DNA from: SZUA-430 sp031413635
GTDB lineage: Bacteria > Pseudomonadota > Alphaproteobacteria > Micropepsales > Micropepsaceae
Assembly: GCA_031413635.1 (NCBI GenBank)
Contig: JANOFM010000032.1
Span: 1 to 64,000, forward strand
Reading direction: 5' to 3'
DNA: 64,000 bases
Positions 7,853-16,890 of this stretch are shown piece after piece. The notes beneath the pieces were generated by a model, which saw nothing but the letters and a program-made list of their open reading frames with translations, did no database searches and was not told the origin of the DNA. The position numbers and the translations under genes are program-made. Every line of letters begins with the position of its first letter. The first letter of the stretch is position 1.

Positions 7853-9310
7853 ATGGATCTGCCGACGACATTTCTGGGTTGGGCCTATTTGATCGGCGTC
7901 GGCGGACTTGGCTTCGTCTTCGTCATCACGCTGGTCGTCTTCGTCCACGAGCTCGGGCACTTTTTGGCTGCCAGATATTTCGGCGTCCGCGTCGAGAGTT
8001 TCTCGATCGGATTCGGCCGCGCAATCGTCGGCTTCACCGATCGCCACGGCACTTATTGGAAAGTCGGTTGGCTGCCGCTCGGCGGCTATGTAAAATTCTG
8101 GGGCGATGATGGTGTTTCAAGCGCACCCGATCACGAAAAAGTCGATCGCGCCACCGCTGCGGAGCGCGCAGGCTCCTTCCATCACAAACCGCTCTATCAG
8201 AAGGCGATAGTGGCTCTGGGTGGACCGGTCGCGAATTTCATCCTGGCCATCGTGATTTTGGCAAGTCTTTTCCTAATCTACGGGACGGTCGCCATATCCC
8301 CTCAAATTGGGGCAATAAGGGCCGACACGCCAGCGGCGGAAGCGGGCTTCCAAGTCGGGGACACGGTGCTCAGCATAAACGGGCAGCCCATCACCGAGTT
8401 CGAGGGCATTGTTCGCGTCGTCACGGTCGCAAATGACAGCGCGCTCGATTTTCGCGTCATGCGAGGCGGCCAAGAATTGACCATCCGCGTGACGCCCCGC
8501 GCCATTCAAAAGGAGGATGTGCTCGGCAACAAGATCATGGATCCTGGCATCGGCATCTCTCCGGTGCGTCCGGGAGAAGTCGCAAATATCGTCCCGGGAT
8601 CTCCCGCCGAAATCGCGAGTCTCAAAGTCGGCGACATCGTGATTGGCGTGAACGATTTGCCCGTCCAGTCGCTCTCCGATATTTCCAAGGCGATGACCGA
8701 GGCTAACGCCCGTCCAGTGAAATTCACGATTGTACGCGAGCAGCAAGACGAAAAAACCAAAAAGAGCGAACGCACGAAGCTGGATATTCAGCTGACGCCG
8801 TTGACGGTCAGCAGCCCCGATTCGGACCCGGACGACGTTGTTCTGAAGGCCGCAGGATTTGGCGTGACCGTCAAAGGATCGCCGAAAACTGAAATATTGG
8901 TCACGCTGGGACCGATTCAGGCCTTCGTGAAGGCCGTCGACACCGTTCGATTTATCGTAGTTAAAACGTTGTCATTTATCGGCCAGCTGTTGATGGGCAC
9001 CGGGGACTATCAGCAGTTGTCCGGACCGATAGGAATCGCCTCGGTTTCCGGCCAGATTCTCGTTTATTTCGGTATTGTAACGCTCATCAACCTGGCGGCG
9101 GTGTTGTCCGTTAGCATCGGTTTACTTAATCTTTTTCCCATCCCGATGCTCGACGGGGGACATCTCCTGTACTATGGCATAGAAGCTGTACGTGGGCGTC
9201 CTTTGGGGGAACGCGCGCAGGAGCTTGGGTTTCGGATTGGCTTTGCACTCGTGATCAGCCTGATGCTGTTTGCAACGTGGAACGACATTACAAAACTTTT
9301 GGTTTCTTAA
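7853..9310 (+). CDS. rseP: RIP metalloprotease RseP (site-2 protease)
   Basis: A 485-residue inner-membrane zinc protease that cleaves transmembrane substrates such as anti-sigma factors. The zinc motif HELGH is in the first membrane helix (residues ~31-35), and the third ligand is in the C-terminal 'NLFPIPMLDGGHL'. Two PDZ domains lie between: around residues 150-225 ('AAEAGFQVGDTVLSINGQP') and around 235-310 ('AEIASLKVGDIVIGVNDLP'). Four hydrophobic segments fit the family topology. AGGA precedes the ATG. The gene is placed between dxr and bamA, the usual proteobacterial context. Confidence 0.95.
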   Translation: MDLPTTFLGWAYLIGVGGLGFVFVITLVVFVHELGHFLAARYFGVRVESFSIGFGRAIVGFTDRHGTYWKVGWLPLGGYVKFWGDDGVSSAPDHEKVDRATAAERAGSFHHKPLYQKAIVALGGPVANFILAIVILASLFLIYGTVAISPQIGAIRADTPAAEAGFQVGDTVLSINGQPITEFEGIVRVVTVANDSALDFRVMRGGQELTIRVTPRAIQKEDVLGNKIMDPGIGISPVRPGEVANIVPGSPAEIASLKVGDIVIGVNDLPVQSLSDISKAMTEANARPVKFTIVREQQDEKTKKSERTKLDIQLTPLTVSSPDSDPDDVVLKAAGFGVTVKGSPKTEILVTLGPIQAFVKAVDTVRFIVVKTLSFIGQLLMGTGDYQQLSGPIGIASVSGQILVYFGIVTLINLAAVLSVSIGLLNLFPIPMLDGGHLLYYGIEAVRGRPLGERAQELGFRIGFALVISLMLFATWNDITKLLVS

Positions 9311-9396
9311 ATTCGAACGCAATACGACTGACCACCGACGACGAATCTGATTAAGTGCTTGCAGTAACAGTTATGGCGGCCGCGGGGCGTGATCGA

Positions 9397-11706
9397 ATGA
9401 TAAGAATACTGGGAACGGCGTTGGCGTTGTGTGTGGCCGCGTTTATCGGCGCCACGGCTGCGTTCGCTCAGCAGGCTGACGGCCCAACGGTTCAGCGCAT
9501 CAACGTCGAAGGAAATCAGCGGATCGAGGAATCGACCGTCCTGTCGTACATGGTCCTTCGCGAAGGCCAGGCATATTCCCAGCAACAAGTTGATCAGTCG
9601 TTAAAGACGCTCTACGGCACCGGCCTGTTCGCCGACGTGCAGATCCTTCAATCGAACGGCACCGTCACCGTGAAGGTGGTCGAAAATCCGATCATCAATC
9701 GCATCGCCTTCGAAGGAAATTCGAAGGTCTCGCAAAAGACGCTCGACGACGAAGTTCAGTTGAAGCCGCGCATGGTGTTCACGCGCTCGAAGGTTCAATC
9801 CGACGTTCAGCGCATCATCGAAATTTATCGCCGCTCGGGCCGCTTCGCCGCGCAGGTCGAACCCAAGACCGTTCAACTCGCGCAGAATCGCGTCGACCTC
9901 GTCTTCGAAATCAACGAGGGCCCCACCACGGGCGTCAGCCGAATCATCTTCATCGGCAACAAGGAATTCAGCGACGGCACGCTGCGCGACAAGATCGCGA
10001 CCGGCGAATCGATTTGGTGGAATTTCCTTCAGTCGAACGACAACTACGACCCCGACCGCCTGACCTTCGACCGCGAGCAGCTGCGCCGATACTACCTGTC
10101 GCAGGGTTATGCCGACTTCCGCGTCATTTCGGCGGTAGCGGAACTGGCGCCCGACCGCAGCGGCTTCTACATCACCTTCACGATCGAAGAGGGCGAGAAG
10201 TACAATTTCGGCAAAGTCGAAATCGACACGAAGCTTAAGGATATTCAGCTGGGCGATTTGCAGGAGCTGATTCGCTTCTCGGGCGGCGAGCAGTACAACG
10301 CCGAAATGATCGACAAGAGCGTCGATGCCTTGACATTGGCTGCAGGCACGAAGGGTTATGCCTTCGTCGATATCCGCCCGCGCGTCAGGCGCAACAAGGA
10401 CGATCGTACCGTCGATGTCGTCTTCAAGATCGAAGAAGGCCCGCGCGTTTATATCGAGCGCATCAACATCGTCGGCAACACGCGCACGCTGGACAAGGTC
10501 ATTCGCCGCGAAGTCCGCTTGGTCGAAGGCGACGCGTTCAACCGCGTCCTGATCAATCGCTCGCGCTCGCGCATCCGCGGCCTCGGCTTCTTCAAGAAAG
10601 TAGAAATCACTGAAGAACCGGGCGGTTCGAACGATCGCACCGTGCTGAACGTCGAAGTGGAAGAGCAATCCACCGGCGAATTCTCGGTCAGTGCCGGATT
10701 CTCCTCCGCCGACAACATCGTCGGCGCCGTCAGCCTTACCGAAAAAAATCTTCTTGGCCGCGGCCAATTCCTTCGCCTTCAGGTTTCGATCTCGAGCATC
10801 CGCCAGCAAGTCGACTTGCGTTTCACCGAGCCGTACTTCCTCGATCGCAACATGCAAGCCGGCTTCGACCTCTACAACACGCATTCGACCTACGACGAGT
10901 CGTTCTACGAATCGGACATCAAGGGCGTGGGCTTGCGCCTCGGCTTTCCGCTATCCGAGTACGGACGGCTCGGGCTGCGCTACACGCTGCGCCAGGACGA
11001 CATTCGCAACAACAATCCCCTCCTCACGCCTGCGGAAAAGGAATTCTTGCAATCGAATGGCGTGACGCTGCTCTCGCTGGTCGGTTTCACCTACGCTTAC
11101 GATGAGAAAGACGATCCGATCGAACCGAAGAACGGCTTCGATTTCCTTCTCAGTGGCGATGTGTCCGGCCTTGGCGGCGACAAAAGTTACGTCAAGACCG
11201 AACTCAGCACGAACTGGTACAAGCGCCTTTGGTTCGACGAGTTGGTACTCAATGTCGCAGCGAGCGCCGGCTATATCGTGGCATACGGCGACGAAGTTCT
11301 GGAAATCAACGATCGCTTCTTCAAGGGCGGAGGCTCTTTCCGTGGATTCAAGACATCCGGTCTTGGCCCCCGCGAAACCGTGTCCGGCAACGACGTTTCG
11401 GTGGGTGGAGAGGCATTCGCAATTGGCACGGTGGAACTCCGTTTCCCGAACTTCCTGCCTGAGGAATTGGGTATTAAGACCAGCGTATTTAGTGACTTCG
11501 GAACGGTGGGCATCGTGTCCGATAAGCCGGCTTGTACGGTTACGCTTTGCATCGAGGACGAACTGGCTCTGCGCGCTTCCGCCGGCGTCAGCGTTTATTG
11601 GAATTCGCCTTTCGGTCCGGTCCGCCTTGATTTCTCCCAGATTTTGAACAAAGAAGACTACGACCAAACCGAGTCTTTCCGCTTTAGCGCGGGAACGAAG
11701 TTTTAG
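9397..11706 (+). CDS. bamA: Outer membrane protein assembly factor BamA
   Basis: A 769-residue Omp85 protein, the core of the BAM complex that inserts beta-barrels into the outer membrane. A signal peptide ends at 'ATAAFAQQ' near residue 24. Five POTRA repeats follow to about residue 400 (each with a pattern like 'INRIAFEGNSKVS'), then a barrel ending in phenylalanine as barrels do ('SFRFSAGTKF'). The loop-6 motif appears as 'GGGSFRGFKTSGLGPR'. I start at ATG 9397, where the signal peptide begins; GTG at 9355 and ATG at 9373 are in frame but would add residues ahead of the signal. Confidence 0.97.
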   Translation: MIRILGTALALCVAAFIGATAAFAQQADGPTVQRINVEGNQRIEESTVLSYMVLREGQAYSQQQVDQSLKTLYGTGLFADVQILQSNGTVTVKVVENPIINRIAFEGNSKVSQKTLDDEVQLKPRMVFTRSKVQSDVQRIIEIYRRSGRFAAQVEPKTVQLAQNRVDLVFEINEGPTTGVSRIIFIGNKEFSDGTLRDKIATGESIWWNFLQSNDNYDPDRLTFDREQLRRYYLSQGYADFRVISAVAELAPDRSGFYITFTIEEGEKYNFGKVEIDTKLKDIQLGDLQELIRFSGGEQYNAEMIDKSVDALTLAAGTKGYAFVDIRPRVRRNKDDRTVDVVFKIEEGPRVYIERINIVGNTRTLDKVIRREVRLVEGDAFNRVLINRSRSRIRGLGFFKKVEITEEPGGSNDRTVLNVEVEEQSTGEFSVSAGFSSADNIVGAVSLTEKNLLGRGQFLRLQVSISSIRQQVDLRFTEPYFLDRNMQAGFDLYNTHSTYDESFYESDIKGVGLRLGFPLSEYGRLGLRYTLRQDDIRNNNPLLTPAEKEFLQSNGVTLLSLVGFTYAYDEKDDPIEPKNGFDFLLSGDVSGLGGDKSYVKTELSTNWYKRLWFDELVLNVAASAGYIVAYGDEVLEINDRFFKGGGSFRGFKTSGLGPRETVSGNDVSVGGEAFAIGTVELRFPNFLPEELGIKTSVFSDFGTVGIVSDKPACTVTLCIEDELALRASAGVSVYWNSPFGPVRLDFSQILNKEDYDQTESFRFSAGTKF

Positions 11707-11730
11707 TTTCGCTCCAGGAGTTACAATCAC

Positions 11731-12387
11731 ATGAAGACGACAAAGGCCCTTTGGGCCGTTGCCGCGTTCGCGGCAGCAACGTTCACGTTCACCACGATCG
11801 CCAATTCGCAACCCGTGCCGCCAAAGCCGGCGGCAGCAACGGCGGCAAAACCCGCAACCGGCCGCGCACCGGCAGCGATCATCCTCTTCCTCGACCGCGG
11901 CACGGTTCTTCGCCAGTCGGCCGTGGGCAAGGGCATGTACGCCCAGGTCGAAGCGCTGGCCAAAAAAATGGAAACCGACTTCGCGCCGGAGAACAAAAAG
12001 CTCCAAGCCGACGTTCAAGCTCTCCAGAGCCAGGCCCCCGTCCTTTCGCCGGAAGTCCGCCAGCAGAAGGTCAAGGAACTCGAGGCGCGCCGCCAGGCCT
12101 TCCAGAAGAAGGTCCAAGATCGCCAAGCAGCGATCCAAGCCGGTTTGGCGAACTCGCGCACGACCGTCGAAAAAGCCCTGGGCCCGATCCTCGAGAAGAT
12201 CATGCTTGAGCGTAGCGCCAATTTGCTGCTCGACCGCGGTCTCGTCGTTCTCGGCGCCACGGATCTCGACATCACGCAGACCGTGATTGGACGTCTGAAT
12301 ACGTCGCTCCCGAAAGTCACCGTCACGCCGGTCGCTCCCAAGGCCGTAGCGTCTCCGAAGCCGGGCGCAGCTAAGCCGCCGGGCTAG
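11731..12387 (+). CDS. skp: OmpH/Skp-family periplasmic chaperone
   Basis: A 218-residue protein with an N-terminal signal (residues 1-26, ending around 'IANSQP'). A long charged coiled coil (~65-150) follows, bracketed by the short beta segments 'IILFLDRGTVLRQSAVGKGMYAQ' and 'ANLLLDRGLVVLGATDLDIT', the OmpH/Skp layout. Skp trimers hold unfolded outer-membrane proteins on their way to BamA, and the gene lies 24 bp after bamA. The proline- and alanine-rich segments at both ends are longer than in enteric Skp. Confidence 0.9.
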   Translation: MKTTKALWAVAAFAAATFTFTTIANSQPVPPKPAAATAAKPATGRAPAAIILFLDRGTVLRQSAVGKGMYAQVEALAKKMETDFAPENKKLQADVQALQSQAPVLSPEVRQQKVKELEARRQAFQKKVQDRQAAIQAGLANSRTTVEKALGPILEKIMLERSANLLLDRGLVVLGATDLDITQTVIGRLNTSLPKVTVTPVAPKAVASPKPGAAKPPG

Positions 12388-12457
12388 TAACCCGTCATTC
12401 GAACTTTGGGGGCGCGAAGACGGCGCTCTTGAATTTCGGGCGATCCAAGCCGATAGA

Positions 12458-12487
12458 GGATCGGGCAACCAGGCCCGGTCCTTTCTC
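12458..12487 (+). terminator. Terminator-like hairpin between skp and lpxD
   Basis: A 9-bp stem (12458-12466 with 12473-12481, one G-T pair) with a 6-nt loop is followed by a T-rich run. It could reduce read-through from bamA-skp into the lpx genes. Confidence 0.45.
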
Positions 12488-12498
12488 TATTATGAGCC

Positions 12499-13551
12499 AT
12501 GGCCGACTCAAGATTTTATGACAACTCGGGCGCGTTGACGCTCGCTCGCATTGCCGAAATCACCGACAGCCGCATTGCAAGCGGCGCGAGCGGCAAACTC
12601 ATTTGCGACGTCGCGGCTCTCGACGACGCCCGCGCCGATCAACTCTCATATTGCGAAGGCGCCAAATTCAAAGGCGCGCTGCAACGCGCGCGCGCCGGGG
12701 CCGTCTTGGTCCCCGAAGCCATGGCGGCATTTGTGCCCGCATCTTCCGCAGCCCTGATCTGCGCGCACCCGGCGCTCGGCATGGCCAAAGTCGCTCACGC
12801 TTTCTATCGGAACCCCAGCCTGTTCTGGCCAAAGGAAAGACCGCCCGTTCATCCCATCGCCCCAAGCGCGCGGGTGGGTGAGGGGACCATCGTCACGCCC
12901 AACGTCTTCATCGGTGAAGATGTCGAAATCGGCGACAACTGCATAATTTCGTTCGGTGCCGTAATCGGACGCGGCGTAAAAATCGGTCATAACGCGTCGA
13001 TCGGCCCTCATGTCTCGATCAGTCATGCGCTCATCGGCGACCGCTGCGTCATTCACGGCGGCACCCGCATCGGCCAAGACGGATACGGCTATATCGGCGG
13101 ACCCAGCGGCCACTTCAAAATCCCCCAACTCGGACGAGTCATTGTCCAAGACGACGTCGAAATTGGCGCAAACACGGCGATCGATCGCGGCGCATTCGGC
13201 GACACGATTATCGGCGAAGGCACCAAAATTGATAATCTCGTGCAGTTGGGGCACAACACGCGCATTGGCCGCCGCTGCATCATCGTGGCGCAGGTTGGGT
13301 TCTCCGGCAGCATCACGCTGGGCGACCTGGTCGTCCTTGGCGGACAAGTGGGCATTGCCGATCACGTGACGATCGGCGCGGGCTCCACGATTGCGGCCAA
13401 GGCAGGCGTCACGCGCTCGCTCGACGGCGGACAAATTTATGGAGGCTTTCCGGCGAAACCGGTAAAACAATGGCGGCGCGAAGTCGGCGCGGTGTCCCGG
13501 CTCGCAAAAGGAAAACGGACGAAGGATGAGCGTGACGCAGATCAAGACTGA
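12499..13551 (+). CDS. lpxD: UDP-3-O-acylglucosamine N-acyltransferase
   Basis: A 350-residue acyltransferase catalysing the third step of lipid A synthesis. The N-terminal uridine-binding domain (1-100) has 'ISYCEGAKF'-type sequence, and the rest is a left-handed beta helix built of hexapeptide repeats. The catalytic histidine region is 'IVQDDVEIGANTAIDRGAFGDTIIG' followed by 'LVQLGHNTRIGRRC'. The trimerisation tail is at the C-terminus. The gene overlaps fabZ by 26 bp and begins the lpxD-fabZ-lpxA-lpxI-lpxB run. Confidence 0.97.
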   Translation: MADSRFYDNSGALTLARIAEITDSRIASGASGKLICDVAALDDARADQLSYCEGAKFKGALQRARAGAVLVPEAMAAFVPASSAALICAHPALGMAKVAHAFYRNPSLFWPKERPPVHPIAPSARVGEGTIVTPNVFIGEDVEIGDNCIISFGAVIGRGVKIGHNASIGPHVSISHALIGDRCVIHGGTRIGQDGYGYIGGPSGHFKIPQLGRVIVQDDVEIGANTAIDRGAFGDTIIGEGTKIDNLVQLGHNTRIGRRCIIVAQVGFSGSITLGDLVVLGGQVGIADHVTIGAGSTIAAKAGVTRSLDGGQIYGGFPAKPVKQWRREVGAVSRLAKGKRTKDERDADQD

Positions 13552-14020
13552 TCTCGAAACCGCGGACGTCAAGCGGTTGATGGAGCTCATCCCGCATCGC
13601 GCGCCGATGCTGATGATCGATCGAATGATCGACATCATCCCGAACGTCAGCGCAACGGGCGTCAGAGCCGTCTCGATCAGCGACCCGATTTTTGTCGGCC
13701 ACTTCCCTGGCCACCCGATCATGCCGGGCGTGATGATCGTCGAAGCGATGGCCCAGACCGCCGGCGCCTTGATCATGCATTCGATGTCGACGACATCGAG
13801 CGACAAGCTCGTTTATTTCATGTCGATCGACCGTGCGCGCTTTCGCCGCCCGGTTGTGCCGGGCGACATGCTGACGATCCCGGTCAAGCTGCTGCGCGCG
13901 CGAAGCCCGGTCTGGCGCTTTTCGGGTGAGGCCTACGTAGACGGCAAATTGTGCGCCGAAGCCGAATATAGTGCGATGATCATGGACAAAAGCGGAAAGC
14001 CGGCAAACCTAAATGGCTAA
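13526..14020 (+). CDS. fabZ: 3-hydroxyacyl-[acyl-carrier-protein] dehydratase FabZ
   Basis: A 164-residue hot-dog-fold dehydratase of fatty acid elongation. The catalytic histidine is in 'GHFPGHPIMPGV' and the catalytic glutamate in 'VEAMAQTAG'. 'LIPHRAPMLMIDR' is the usual N-terminal motif. Genes for lipid A acylation flank it on both sides, and the ACP-linked 3-hydroxyacyl pool is shared between the two pathways. Its start lies within lpxD and its end overlaps lpxA by 8 bp. Confidence 0.97.
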   Translation: MSVTQIKTDLETADVKRLMELIPHRAPMLMIDRMIDIIPNVSATGVRAVSISDPIFVGHFPGHPIMPGVMIVEAMAQTAGALIMHSMSTTSSDKLVYFMSIDRARFRRPVVPGDMLTIPVKLLRARSPVWRFSGEAYVDGKLCAEAEYSAMIMDKSGKPANLNG

Positions 14021-14822
14021 AATACACTCAACCGCGGTCATCGACCCCGGCGCCACGATTCACCCCACTGTCGACATCGGCCCGTTCTGCATCGTAGGAC
14101 CAAGGGTGACGCTGGGCGCGAACGTGCGTCTGATCAACCACGTCTGCGTCGACGGGCGCACCACCATCGGCGCCGGGTCGGTGCTCTATCCGTTCGCCTC
14201 GCTCGGCCAGCCGCCGCAGGTGCTCGGCTATACGGGCGAAGACACCGAGCTCATCGTTGGTGAAAACAACATCATCCGCGAACACATGACCATGAACCCC
14301 GGTACGCCCAAGGGCGGCGGCGTCACCCGCGTGGGCAACAACTGCATGTTCATGGCCGACAGCCACGTCGCGCACGACAGTCAGGTCGGCAGCAACTGCG
14401 TCTTTGCCAACAACGCCATGATCGGCGGGCATGTCGTCATCGAGGATTTTGTTTGGTTGGGCGGTGGCGCAGCCGTCCATCAATACAGCCGCATCGGCAA
14501 ACATGCCTTCGTCGGCGGCATGGCGGGTCTTGAAGGCGACCTCATTCCTTACGGCTCGGTGATGGGCAACCGCGCCTATCTGGCGGGTCTGAACCTGGTG
14601 GGCTTAAAGCGTCGCGGCTTTACCCGCGACCAAATCCACGAACTGCGCAACGCGTACCGCTTGCTGTTCGCGCAAGAAGGCACTTTTCAAGAACGCTTGG
14701 CCGACGTCTCCGAACTCTTCGCCAACAACGCCGAAGTGATGGAAATCGTCAATTTCGTGCGCGCCGGCGGCAATCGCCCGCTCTGCATGCCGAACCGCGA
14801 GACCCGCACCGAATCCGCGTGA
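14013..14822 (+). CDS. lpxA: UDP-N-acetylglucosamine acyltransferase
   Basis: A 269-residue hexapeptide-repeat acyltransferase that carries out the first step of lipid A synthesis. The beta helix has repeats from residue 3 to about 190; the active-site histidine is in 'MADSHVAHDSQVGSNC', and 'GGGAAVHQYSRIGKHAFVGGMAG' forms the acyl-ruler region. 'LVGLKRRGFTRDQIHELRNAYRLLF' is the helical C-terminal domain. Its stop overlaps the GTG start of lpxI in a GTGA. Confidence 0.97.
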   Translation: MAKIHSTAVIDPGATIHPTVDIGPFCIVGPRVTLGANVRLINHVCVDGRTTIGAGSVLYPFASLGQPPQVLGYTGEDTELIVGENNIIREHMTMNPGTPKGGGVTRVGNNCMFMADSHVAHDSQVGSNCVFANNAMIGGHVVIEDFVWLGGGAAVHQYSRIGKHAFVGGMAGLEGDLIPYGSVMGNRAYLAGLNLVGLKRRGFTRDQIHELRNAYRLLFAQEGTFQERLADVSELFANNAEVMEIVNFVRAGGNRPLCMPNRETRTESA

Positions 14823-15649
14823 CGACTGCGCTTGCGAAGCTCGGGATAATTGCGGGTGCCGGCGAATTGCCGCTGCAGATCGCCCATGCCTGCGTCAGGC
14901 GTTCGCGCGACTTCCACATCATCGCCATCGACGAATTTTCGCAGCCGGTGCCGCCGTCCCTCCCGCACGCGCGCTTTAGGATCAGCAAGGTCGGCGCTTG
15001 CCTGCGCGAACTCAAGCGCGCCGGCTGCCGCGATGTCGTTTTTGCGGGAAAATTTTTGCGGCCCCATGGTCCCGTCAAACTAAGGCCCGATATGGGCGGC
15101 GTCGCCTTTCTCATCCGCTATCTCGGCGTCCTGCGGCGCAGCGATGATGGCCTTCATCGCGCCTTCGCGGACCTGATGTCCCGCAGCGGATTTCGCGTCG
15201 TCTCGCCGCTGGAAGCCCATCCTGATCTTGCGGCGAGACAGGGGTGCATCACCGCGCGTGAGCCGAGCGCCGAACACAAAGCCTCGTTTGCGGCAGCGCT
15301 GGCCCTCGCCAAAAAGCACGGGGCCAGCGACGAAGGTCAAGCGATCGTCGTGTCCGGCGGAACGATCGTCGCGCGCGAGGCTCGCGCCGGTACGGATGCC
15401 ATGTTGGCGGCCTTGACCGCCGTGCAATCGAACGGTGCAATCCTAGTCAAAGCGATGAAACCCAAACAACTCGTATCCATGGATCCGCCCGCGATCGGCG
15501 AAAGCACCGTGGTCAACGCCGCCAAAGCGGGCCTTGCCGGCATTTTGGTCGAGGCCGGGCACAGCGTGATCGTCGACGAAGATCGCGTTCGCGCCCGCGG
15601 CGATGAGCTTGGCATATTCGTCTACGCCGACCGGATCGCCGACCAATGA
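14819..15649 (+). CDS. lpxI: UDP-2,3-diacylglucosamine pyrophosphatase LpxI
   Basis: A 276-residue protein of the LpxI family, which in alphaproteobacteria replaces LpxH in cleaving UDP-diacylglucosamine to lipid X. Typical features are the N-terminal 'LGIIAGAGELPLQIA', 'GCRDVVFAGKFLRP' and the C-terminal 'STVVNAAKAGLAGILVEAGHSVIVD'. It starts with GTG at 14819 inside the lpxA stop and ends in an ATGA overlap with lpxB. The presence of lpxI means an lpxH gene is not needed for the pathway here. Confidence 0.95.
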   Translation: MTTALAKLGIIAGAGELPLQIAHACVRRSRDFHIIAIDEFSQPVPPSLPHARFRISKVGACLRELKRAGCRDVVFAGKFLRPHGPVKLRPDMGGVAFLIRYLGVLRRSDDGLHRAFADLMSRSGFRVVSPLEAHPDLAARQGCITAREPSAEHKASFAAALALAKKHGASDEGQAIVVSGGTIVAREARAGTDAMLAALTAVQSNGAILVKAMKPKQLVSMDPPAIGESTVVNAAKAGLAGILVEAGHSVIVDEDRVRARGDELGIFVYADRIADQ

Positions 15650-16881
15650 CAAACTCCGCCGCATCCCGCTCGCCCACCATCATGCTCGTCGCCGGAGAGC
15701 CGTCCGGCGACGCGTTGGGCGGCCAGTTGATCGAAGGACTAAAGGCACTCACCGGCGGCGACGTACGCATCGTCGGCGTCGGAGGGCCGCTCATGCGTGC
15801 GGCGGGTCTTCAGAGCCTATTCTCGCTCGATGACACGTCGGTCATGGGCTTGCGCGAAGTCGCGCCGCGCGTGTTGCGTATTCTCGCCCGCGTCCGCCAG
15901 GCGGCCGACCTCGCGGTCAGGACGCGCCCCGACATCGCGGTGATGATCGACAGTCCCGACTTCACGCACCGCGTCGCCAAACGCATCCGGCGCTTGGCGC
16001 CGGATCTGAAACTGGTCAGCTACGTAGCGCCGCAGGTTTGGGCCTCGCGTCCGGAACGAGCAAAGACGATGGCCGAATACTTCGACCACGTTCTTTGCTT
16101 GCTGCCGTTCGAAGTCCCGTTCTTCGCGGACGCCGGCTTGAAGGCAACCTTCGTCGGGCACCCGGTCGTCGAACGCGCACCCGCAGCCGGCTTAGGACCG
16201 GGCTTTCGCGCACGTCATGGGCTCACGGCCGAGCAGCGCGTCCTCGCACTCTTGCCGGGAAGCAGGCTCAACGAAATCCGCTTTCTCTGGCCCATTTTTC
16301 GCGCCGCGGTCGAGCGCACCGAAGCCGCCGTCGGACCGCTGACGGTCGTCATCCCCACGGTACCCAACGTCGCCGCGCGCGTGCGAAAGCTCGTCGCCGA
16401 ATGGCCGCGGCCGGTGATAGTCGTCGAGGATCACGCCGAAAAATTCGCGGCATTCGAAGCAGCCGACGTGGCATTGGCCGCATCGGGCACGGTCTCGACC
16501 GAGTTGGCATTGTGCGCGACGCCGATGGTCATCGGCTATCGGGCCGGCGCGCTCACCGCGGCAATCGCGATGCGTCTCATTCGCGTCGAGTTCTTCACGC
16601 TCGTGAACCTGATCTTGAAGCGCAAGGCGATCCCTGAATTCTTGCAGAACGAATGTACGCCCGAGGCGCTTTCGGCCGAATTGATCCAACTGATAACGAG
16701 CCCATCGGCCCGCATCGCCCAAGTGACGGCATCGGCTTCGGCCATCAAGGCGCTGGGCTTGGGCGACGAGAAACCGAGCCTGCGCGCGGCGCGCGCGATC
16801 CTTGCCGTCATGCGCGAACCGAAGGCGCCGCCGCCAACGAAAAAGGCGGCGCCCGGAAGCGCCGCCTCGCCGAAAAAATGA
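15646..16881 (+). CDS. lpxB: Lipid-A-disaccharide synthase
   Basis: A 411-residue GT19 glycosyltransferase that joins lipid X and UDP-diacylglucosamine. Recognisable segments are 'LVAGEPSGDALGGQLI' at the N-terminus, 'YVAPQVWASRPERAKTMAEYFDHVLCLLPFE', 'FVGHPVVE', 'LLPGSRLNEI' and 'LAASGTVSTELAL'. The C-terminal ~30 residues are lysine/proline-rich, and the corresponding DNA contains the terminator of the convergent gltA gene. Confidence 0.97.
   Translation: MTNSAASRSPTIMLVAGEPSGDALGGQLIEGLKALTGGDVRIVGVGGPLMRAAGLQSLFSLDDTSVMGLREVAPRVLRILARVRQAADLAVRTRPDIAVMIDSPDFTHRVAKRIRRLAPDLKLVSYVAPQVWASRPERAKTMAEYFDHVLCLLPFEVPFFADAGLKATFVGHPVVERAPAAGLGPGFRARHGLTAEQRVLALLPGSRLNEIRFLWPIFRAAVERTEAAVGPLTVVIPTVPNVAARVRKLVAEWPRPVIVVEDHAEKFAAFEAADVALAASGTVSTELALCATPMVIGYRAGALTAAIAMRLIRVEFFTLVNLILKRKAIPEFLQNECTPEALSAELIQLITSPSARIAQVTASASAIKALGLGDEKPSLRAARAILAVMREPKAPPPTKKAAPGSAASPKK
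16840..16866 (-). terminator. Rho-independent terminator of gltA, inside the lpxB 3' end
   Basis: A perfect 8-bp GC stem (16845-16852 with 16859-16866) with a 6-nt loop is followed, read on the minus strand, by five T residues. Its position about 25 bp beyond the gltA stop fits. The same bases encode the last residues of lpxB. Confidence 0.75.
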
Positions 16882-16890
16882 TACGATCGT

